NCBI GenBank assembly: GCA_023251675.1
Contig: JAHEYJ010000007.1
Span: 1 to 37,820, forward strand
DNA length: 37,820 nucleotides
Reading direction: 5' to 3'
Source: Bacteroidota bacterium
GTDB lineage: Bacteria > Bacteroidota > Bacteroidia > Palsa-948
Shown here one piece after another: positions 32,223-37,820 of this stretch (positions are counted from its first letter, which is position 1; the number at the start of each line of letters is the position of its first letter). A program made the translations under genes and the position numbers. The notes beneath the pieces were generated by a model. The model made no database searches and was not told the DNA's origin. It worked only from the letters and a program-made list of their open reading frames with translations.

Positions 32223-33956
32223 TCATTGATCTGTTTCGATCACCTTCAGCTTTCGGAGCGCTTTATTTTCTTCAACGGCATACAGCATTTTGAAATCATT
32301 GAATGAGATCTGTTTGTAGCTGGCCTTGGAAATGGAAGCTTTCTGTACAAATCCCCGGGGGACTAAGGTCTTTTTCACTATGCCGTCCAGCATAAGTTCG
32401 ATCGGCATTTTGAAATCTGTATTTACATTGTTCCAGCGGTAAAAAAAGTTTTCACCTTCCCACCAGTATTCAAACACAGGCGCTTTGCGGTTATAAAGAT
32501 ATTGGTTGAAGAACCAGTTGAAGTCATAGTTCGTTTTTTCATTCACAATGGAAACAAAATCTTTTGAGCAGGTGGTTTTCAGTTTGTAGCGGTCGTAAAA
32601 TGTTTTAATAATATCAAAGAAGACTTCATCGTCATTGATCACCGAGCGTAACGTATGCAGCACCCATGCGCCTTTCTGGTAACAGTCGCTGTTCCGGTAA
32701 TCAAAATACCTTCCGTCGACCGGCCCGACCACCGGCCATTTGTTTTTAATGAAGAGCCGGTAGAACAGCATGTAACGATAATACGCATTTAGACCTTGTG
32801 TGCTTTCAACATACAACGCTTCGCTGTACGTAGCAAATCCTTCCTGGAGCCACACATCGGCAAAATCAGCAGCCGTCACCGCGTTGCCCCACCATTCATG
32901 TGCGCTTTCGTGAAGAATGATGTAATCGAAATCTCCGCCGTAACTGTTCTTGTAGCCTTGTCCGTACGCAATAGCCGTTTGATGTTCCATTCCTTCGTAT
33001 GGCGATTCGATCAGTTTATATCCGTCTTTGTACCATGGATATTCCCCGAACTTCTTTTCATAAAAGGCGATCTGCTGTTTTGCCTGCGGAAGATGCGCTT
33101 TTGCTCTCTCGTAATTATACGTCAGGACATAATGATTGATGGGAAGTATTTTTCCCGATGGCATGGTGTACGTATCCGGCAGAAGAGAAAACTTTCCCAC
33201 GTAAATGCTGACATCATAAAGGTTGATCGGGTAGGAGATCGCCCATTTGTAAGTGGTACTGTTCCCGTTCTCTTCTTTCCCGAGGAGATGCCCGTTGCTG
33301 ACGCCAACCAGTCCGTTTGAAACCGTAATATTTACTGCTGCGCTGTCGGGTTCATCGTTGTTAACGTCTTTGCAGGGCCACCAGAGCGATGCCCCTTCCG
33401 TTTCACAGGCCACGCCGATCCATGGATTTTTTTCTTTGTCCGTTTTCCAGACAAAACCTCCCCGCCACGGTGGTTTTTTTGCAACGACAGGAGCTCCTTC
33501 GTAATCGATCTTTATTTTGAAAATTTCTCCTGCTCTTTGTTTAAATGGAATGAAAATGGCTCCGTATTTCCTGGAATAAGAAGTAGTAATGAATTTAGTG
33601 TCCTTTTCCTGGACCGAATTTAACGTTGCCACTCCGATCGAATTCACTTTCATATTTTCATACAGGTCGATCTGGAGGGTGTCAAAGTCAGTTACAGCCG
33701 TTGCGCTTATGGTCACCGTTCCTTTCAGGTATTTCTTCTTGTCATCAACAGTAACATTGAGCTCATAAAATGTTTCATCGAAGCAGTTTCGGTATTTTGT
33801 ATTTTCTTTTCCCAATAATTTTGTGGATTCAGAAAACTTCGGATACTTGCCCGCATGCTTCGGTGTAGTAACCGTTTTGTGAATTCCAAGTAGTGAGCAT
33901 GAAGAAAGAGAAGCAAGTATCAGGTAGCAGGCAGCAAGAAATAAATTGTTTTTCAT
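32223..33956 (-). CDS. M1-family metallopeptidase lipoprotein
   Basis: The 577-aa zinc aminopeptidase-like protein has a lipoprotein signal (LSSC, C20). The zinc motif HESAH is at residues 349-353, with the third ligand E372, giving HExxH-x18-E. The exopeptidase motif is GMEHQ (322-326), replacing the usual GxMEN. This departure is seen in some secreted bacterial M1 members and may alter N-terminus recognition. It is probably tethered to the outer membrane or periplasm for peptide scavenging. Its ATG lies in an ATTCGTA heptamer copy, and it follows valS by 59 bases. Confidence 0.9.
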   Translation of the reverse strand: MKNNLFLAACYLILASLSSCSLLGIHKTVTTPKHAGKYPKFSESTKLLGKENTKYRNCFDETFYELNVTVDDKKKYLKGTVTISATAVTDFDTLQIDLYENMKVNSIGVATLNSVQEKDTKFITTSYSRKYGAIFIPFKQRAGEIFKIKIDYEGAPVVAKKPPWRGGFVWKTDKEKNPWIGVACETEGASLWWPCKDVNNDEPDSAAVNITVSNGLVGVSNGHLLGKEENGNSTTYKWAISYPINLYDVSIYVGKFSLLPDTYTMPSGKILPINHYVLTYNYERAKAHLPQAKQQIAFYEKKFGEYPWYKDGYKLIESPYEGMEHQTAIAYGQGYKNSYGGDFDYIILHESAHEWWGNAVTAADFADVWLQEGFATYSEALYVESTQGLNAYYRYMLFYRLFIKNKWPVVGPVDGRYFDYRNSDCYQKGAWVLHTLRSVINDDEVFFDIIKTFYDRYKLKTTCSKDFVSIVNEKTNYDFNWFFNQYLYNRKAPVFEYWWEGENFFYRWNNVNTDFKMPIELMLDGIVKKTLVPRGFVQKASISKASYKQISFNDFKMLYAVEENKALRKLKVIETDQ

Positions 33957-34030
33957 TCGTAATTACTCGCTGTTTAATTGTTGATTTGGTATTTGTGAAT
34001 GCTTCGCATTTCGTTCTAATTCGTAATTCG
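33955..34030. repeat. ATTCGTA/TAATTCG heptamers between M1 peptidase and valS
   Basis: One element (33955-33968: ATTCGTA, ATTACTC) overlaps the peptidase start codon. A second (34010-34030: TTCGTTC, TAATTCG, TAATTCG) overlaps the end of valS and its stop codon, so the last ValRS residues LRITN are repeat-encoded. A small AATGC/GCATT hairpin lies between them. Confidence 0.7.
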
Positions 34031-36736
34031 TAGTGCAGCAAGTTGTTCTTCGATGGCTTTGATCTTTGACTCTGCATCGGCTTGTTTCTTTTTTTCCATT
34101 TCTAAAACCTCAGGTTTGGCGCCTTGAACGAAACGCTCGTTGGAGAGTTTTTTTTGAACGGAGATTAGAAAACCTTTGTTGTATTCGAGCTCCTCTGAAA
34201 GCCGTTTTTTTTCGATGTCAAAATTGATATTCTCATCCATTGGAACATAAAATGTAGTTGCTCCGATTGGTGATGAAATGCTATAAGCATAACTAAGTTT
34301 TATTCCGAGCGGAGTAGAGTTGATGGATTCAAGATTTGCAAGTTTTGATTTTACTGAATCAAAATTTGTATTCCAGTATCCACCTTCAAGATAAAATAAT
34401 TTTATAGATTTTTTTGGTGACAATCCTACAGATTGTCTTAAGTCTCTAATATTCGAAATAATTGTCTTCACTATATTTCCATCGAAAATAATTTCTGAGT
34501 TATAAGAAGATTGTTTCGGCCACTCCGCCATCATGATGCATTCTTTCTCTTTTCTAACCCCGATCAAATGCCATAGCTCCTCGGTGATGAAAGGCATGAA
34601 CGGATGCAATACTTTTAAAAGCTTTTCAAAGAAGTTTATTGTTGCATCATAAGTTGGTTTGTCAATGGGGTTTGATTTTCCATCTACGAACTCCGGTTTT
34701 ATCATTTCCAGGTACCAGGCGCAGAAATCATCCCATACCAATTTATAAGTTGCCATCAAAGTTTCTGAAATTCTGTATTTGGAATATAGATCATTTATGT
34801 TTTCGAGTTCCGCATTGAACTTTGCATCGAACCATTCGACAGAAATTTTGTTTCCATCGGATTGTTCAATCTTCTCATCAACTTCCCACATTTTAACAAG
34901 GCGAAAGGCGTTCCATATTTTATTTGAAAAATTTCTTCCCTGTTCGCAATAGCTTTTATCGAACGGAAGGTCGTTTCCAGCGGGTGAACACAGCAACATT
35001 CCAACACGAACGCCATCGGCTCCGTATTTTTCCATCAGTTCAATAGGCTCGGGAGAATTTCCCAGCGACTTGCTCATTTTCCTTCCCAGTTTGTCGCGGA
35101 CGATGCCGGTGAGATAAACATTGGTGAATGGTTTCTCTTTTCGGTATTCGTATCCGGCAATGATCATCCGTGCTACCCAGAAAAAGAAGATCTCGGGTGC
35201 AGTTACCAGGTCATTTGTAGGGTAATAATATTTTATATCCGCATTGTTCGGGTCTTTGAATCCATCAAAAACAGAGATCGGCCACAGCCAGGAAGAGAAC
35301 CATGTGTCGAGTACGTCTTCATCCTGGTGGAGATGTTGGATGTTAGATGTTGGATATTGGATGTTATAAAGGCGCTTCGCTTCTTCATGAGTCTTAGCCA
35401 CAACAACATTTCCTTTTTCATCGTACCATGCCGGGATCCGTTGTCCCCACCAGAGCTGGCGCGAAATGCACCAATCGTGCACGTTCTCCATCCAGTGCCT
35501 GTACGTGTTGATGAATTTATTCGGAATAAGTTTTATCTCTCCATTCACAACAGCATCCAGTGCGGGTTTGGAAAGTACTTTTCCATTAAAAGTAAGTTCG
35601 TCAGAGGACATGTTCACAAACCATTGCATGGAATGTTTCTGTTCTATCACCGCATCCGTGCGCTCGGAATAACCTACATTATTTTTTATTTCTTCAACTT
35701 TTACCAAGTGCCCACGTTCTTCAAGTTCTTTTACAATTTTTTTTCTAACAATGAATCGGTCTTCTCCAATATAAAATTTTGCCTCTGGACTCATCGTGCC
35801 GTTTGTGGTAATTACATCAATAAAATCGAGTCTGTATTTGTTGCCTAGTGCATAGTCGTTTTTATCATGAGCAGGTGTGACTTTCAAAGCGCCGGTTCCG
35901 AATTCACGGTCAACGTATTCGTCAAAAATTATCGGAACGCTTCGTTCCACCATCGGAACGATCGCTCGTTTTCCTTTTAAGTTTTTATAACGTTCGTCTT
36001 CGGGATGAACACAAATAGCAGTATCGCCAAGGATGGTTTCGGGTCGTGTAGTGGCAATCGTTATCCAGGCCCCATCCTCTTGTGCATCTCCGAGGGAGAG
36101 GGGAGAGTTATCCCCGTTCACTAATTTATATCGGACATGATATAGTTTTGAATTGATTTCTTTGTAAATAACTTCTTCGTCCGATACGGCTGTCATTCCT
36201 GCAGGATCCCAGTTCACCATCCGGTGGCCGCGATAGATGTATCCTTTATTATATAGATCAATGAAAACATCAATTACCGCTTCGCTGAGGGAATCTTCCA
36301 TGGTGAAACGGGTTCGGTCCCAGTCGCAGGAGCAGCCCAGTTTTTTCAGCTGTTCAAGAATGATCCCGCCGTATTTTTCTTTCCATTCCCAGGCGTGTTT
36401 CAGGAATTCTTCGCGTGAAAGATCAGATTTCTTGATTCCTTTTTCTTTCAGCAGGGCCACCACTTTTGCTTCAGTGGCAATGGAAGCATGATCCGTTCCC
36501 GGAACCCAGCAGGCATTCTTTCCTAACATTCTCGCCCTGCGAATCAGCACATCCTGAATGGTGTTGTTGAGCATATGTCCCATGTGAAGGACTCCCGTAA
36601 CGTTCGGGGGAGGGATAACGATGGTGTATGGCTCGCGGTTATCCGGCACTGATCTGAAAAATTTCTTCTCCATCCAATAGGAATACCATTTGGATTCTAC
36701 CTCTTTTGGACTGTATGTTTTGGGTATTTCTGACAT
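34016..36736 (-). CDS. valS: Valyl-tRNA synthetase
   Basis: This class I synthetase charges tRNA-Val; it is 906 aa, close to the family norm. The HIGH-type motif HMGH is in [12 protein letters not shown], and KMSKS is in [11 protein letters not shown]. The editing (CP1) domain contains [13 protein letters not shown]. The C-terminal coiled-coil arm ([14 protein letters not shown] to the end) is typical of ValRS. Two oddities are seen. Residues about 457-468 ([11 protein letters not shown]) are encoded by a five-copy heptamer array just before the conserved [11 protein letters not shown]. The last residues are repeat-encoded. The ATG at 36736 begins [14 protein letters not shown]. Confidence 0.98.
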   Translation of the reverse strand: MSEIPKTYSPKEVESKWYSYWMEKKFFRSVPDNREPYTIVIPPPNVTGVLHMGHMLNNTIQDVLIRRARMLGKNACWVPGTDHASIATEAKVVALLKEKGIKKSDLSREEFLKHAWEWKEKYGGIILEQLKKLGCSCDWDRTRFTMEDSLSEAVIDVFIDLYNKGYIYRGHRMVNWDPAGMTAVSDEEVIYKEINSKLYHVRYKLVNGDNSPLSLGDAQEDGAWITIATTRPETILGDTAICVHPEDERYKNLKGKRAIVPMVERSVPIIFDEYVDREFGTGALKVTPAHDKNDYALGNKYRLDFIDVITTNGTMSPEAKFYIGEDRFIVRKKIVKELEERGHLVKVEEIKNNVGYSERTDAVIEQKHSMQWFVNMSSDELTFNGKVLSKPALDAVVNGEIKLIPNKFINTYRHWMENVHDWCISRQLWWGQRIPAWYDEKGNVVVAKTHEEAKRLYNIQYPTSNIQHLHQDEDVLDTWFSSWLWPISVFDGFKDPNNADIKYYYPTNDLVTAPEIFFFWVARMIIAGYEYRKEKPFTNVYLTGIVRDKLGRKMSKSLGNSPEPIELMEKYGADGVRVGMLLCSPAGNDLPFDKSYCEQGRNFSNKIWNAFRLVKMWEVDEKIEQSDGNKISVEWFDAKFNAELENINDLYSKYRISETLMATYKLVWDDFCAWYLEMIKPEFVDGKSNPIDKPTYDATINFFEKLLKVLHPFMPFITEELWHLIGVRKEKECIMMAEWPKQSSYNSEIIFDGNIVKTIISNIRDLRQSVGLSPKKSIKLFYLEGGYWNTNFDSVKSKLANLESINSTPLGIKLSYAYSISSPIGATTFYVPMDENINFDIEKKRLSEELEYNKGFLISVQKKLSNERFVQGAKPEVLEMEKKKQADAESKIKAIEEQLAALRITN
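35332..35366. repeat. Five-copy GATGTTG heptamer array inside valS
   Basis: The units are GATGTTG, GATGTTA, GATGTTG, GATATTG, GATGTTA: exactly 35 bases. Since three units span 21 bases, the array encodes a seven-residue period ([10 protein letters not shown]...) and keeps the frame open. It lies in the loop immediately before a conserved catalytic-domain block. Confidence 0.85.
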
Positions 36737-36792
36737 AGTGATTATCGGGCTATAAAAATAGCAACAAGTTTGGAATAGATAGGGTAAATAAT

Positions 36793-36822
36793 TTGGAATT
36801 CAATTCGAAAAGTTTACATTTG
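36793..36822 (+). promoter_or_regulatory. Promoter of the BNR-repeat gene (TTG-N19-TACATTTG)
   Basis: TTG (36793-36795), 19 bases, and TACATTTG (36815-36822) match the Bacteroidota consensus exactly, 20 bases before the ATG at 36843. It is divergent from valS. Confidence 0.75.
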
Positions 36823-36842
36823 CTCATCCTAAAAAATTCTCT

Positions 36843-37820
36843 ATGAAAACTTTTCTTTTGTCAATGATCGCTTCTGTGCTGATCGTATTGTTTTTTTCTT
36901 CAAATCATTTCTCCGGAGTAAAGCAAGAAAGGAGAATGAATGCTTCCGAATCCAAGACAGATGCCATTGATGCCCTTCAGTTCCTTTCCGCAAGTTATGC
37001 CTATCCCAATGCTGATGTCCCTGAAGATGCGTTTGGAAAAGCCTATGATTTCTATAAACATAATTTTTTGAATCAGGCAAGTAAGATCGAGCAGGTGGGT
37101 GCATGGCAGAACATCGGGCCAACCAATGTTGGAGGAAGGACACTTTGCGTTGCAATCAATCCTTCTGATACTTCACAGATATGGCTTGGCTCAGCCGGCG
37201 GAGGATTATGGAAATCAACAACAGGAGGTATCGGGCCGAACTGGACCTATGTTCCAACAGGATTTCCAACACTTGGGGTCAGCACGATCGCGTTTGCTCC
37301 AAACAATCCACAGACAATGATCATTGGAACCGGTGAGACCTATTCTTACGGAGCATCTACCACCGGGTTGATCGATCGCACTACACGAGGGACATTTGGT
37401 ATCGGAATTCTGAAAACCACCGATGGTGGTGCTACGTGGTCGCAGGTGCTGAACTGGACCTATCAGCAGAACAGGGGCGTGTGGGATATTAAATTCAATC
37501 CGTTGAAGCCAAGCATTGTTTACGCCGCAACTACGGAAGGAATTTATAAATCATTCGACAGCGGAAATACATGGTCACAGGTGCTGAACGTTCAGATGGC
37601 AATGAACCTGGCGATCGACCCGGTGGATACAAATATTGTTTACTGCGGAGTTGGAAATCTTTCCAGTCCTAACAAGGGAATTTATAAAACCAGCAACAGT
37701 GGTGGTATATGGAGCGTTCTCACGAGCGGACTTCCTTCCAACACGGGAAGAACGGGCCGGATCATTCTTGCCATCAACCCGTTGAATCATAAAACGGTTT
37801 TAGCGCATATGTGTAACATG
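36843..37820 (+). CDS. Secreted BNR/sortilin-repeat protein (3' end outside window)
   Basis: The first 326 residues are present and the frame is open at the right edge. A signal peptide (MKTFLLSMIASVLIVLFFSS) is followed by a short helical region. Repeats of the BNR/VPS10 type then begin at AWQNIGPTNVGGR. Each has an Asp-box-like core, for example GLWKSTTGG, GILKTTDGGATWSQV, GIYKSFDSGNTWSQV and GIYKTSNSGGIWSVL. The N-terminal half of a large extracellular propeller is thus visible. Similar Bacteroidota proteins usually end in a T9SS sorting domain, which would lie beyond the window. Substrate unknown. Confidence 0.8.
   Translation, partial: MKTFLLSMIASVLIVLFFSSNHFSGVKQERRMNASESKTDAIDALQFLSASYAYPNADVPEDAFGKAYDFYKHNFLNQASKIEQVGAWQNIGPTNVGGRTLCVAINPSDTSQIWLGSAGGGLWKSTTGGIGPNWTYVPTGFPTLGVSTIAFAPNNPQTMIIGTGETYSYGASTTGLIDRTTRGTFGIGILKTTDGGATWSQVLNWTYQQNRGVWDIKFNPLKPSIVYAATTEGIYKSFDSGNTWSQVLNVQMAMNLAIDPVDTNIVYCGVGNLSSPNKGIYKTSNSGGIWSVLTSGLPSNTGRTGRIILAINPLNHKTVLAHMCNM

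Overview
The window is chromosomal DNA of a Bacteroidota bacterium. The evidence is the sequence of the ribosomal and RNA polymerase proteins, promoters of the TTG-N19-TAnnTTTG type, several proteins with C-terminal type IX secretion (T9SS) sorting domains, an HYC_CC_PP family protein, and little use of strong Shine-Dalgarno sites. I cannot name the genus. The mixture of families and the repeat-rich spacers resembles uncultivated Chitinophagales- or Sphingobacteriales-like lineages, but that placement is inference.

Region 1 (1-13.2 kb, all minus strand) is the conserved information-processing block. In transcription order it reads rpsU, xerC-like recombinase, hpf, tRNA-Thr(TGT), tRNA-Tyr(GTA), tRNA-Gly(TCC), tRNA-Thr(GGT), tuf, tRNA-Trp(CCA), secE, nusG, rplK, rplA, rplJ, rplL, rpoB, rpoC (cut by the window edge). 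The tRNA-tuf order matches the thrU-tyrU-glyT-thrT-tufB cluster of E. coli. Several spacers here carry arrays with a 7-nt period, usually as two arrays in inverted orientation.

Region 2 (13.3-17.9 kb, minus) holds an outer-membrane beta-barrel protein ending in a heavy-metal-binding domain (HMBD) and three secreted T9SS cargo proteins: a CTD protein of unknown function, a thioredoxin-like protein and a seven-repeat propeller-like protein.

Region 3 (17.9-28.6 kb, minus) is a metal-efflux locus. An HYC_CC_PP protein with its own promoter precedes a tightly packed run of 11 genes: periplasmic HMA protein, CusA N-half, two HMBD proteins, CusA C-half, TolC-family channel, two CusB-type adaptors each with an N-terminal HMBD, a c-type cytochrome, an outer-membrane porin-like protein, and a lipoprotein cytochrome c. 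The RND pump is encoded as two separate polypeptides (423 + 639 aa), split in the cytoplasmic loop after the fourth membrane helix, with two metal-binding genes lying in the split. Six HMBD copies occur in the window. This locus is the best candidate for something undescribed.

Region 4 (28.7-37.8 kb, mixed strands) holds a damaged thioredoxin/T9SS gene, mdh, a retropepsin-like protease, a DCC-family protein, a YdcF-like protein, an M1 peptidase lipoprotein, valS, and the start of a large BNR/sortilin-repeat secreted protein. No gene-free stretch exceeds about 300 bases. The longest (16293-16550) is AT-rich and shows nothing I can name.

A theme across the window is degenerate heptanucleotide arrays. 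Different loci use different heptamers, and some arrays are translated in frame (TolC signal peptide, CusB-2 signal peptide, a ValRS loop, the ValRS C-terminus).
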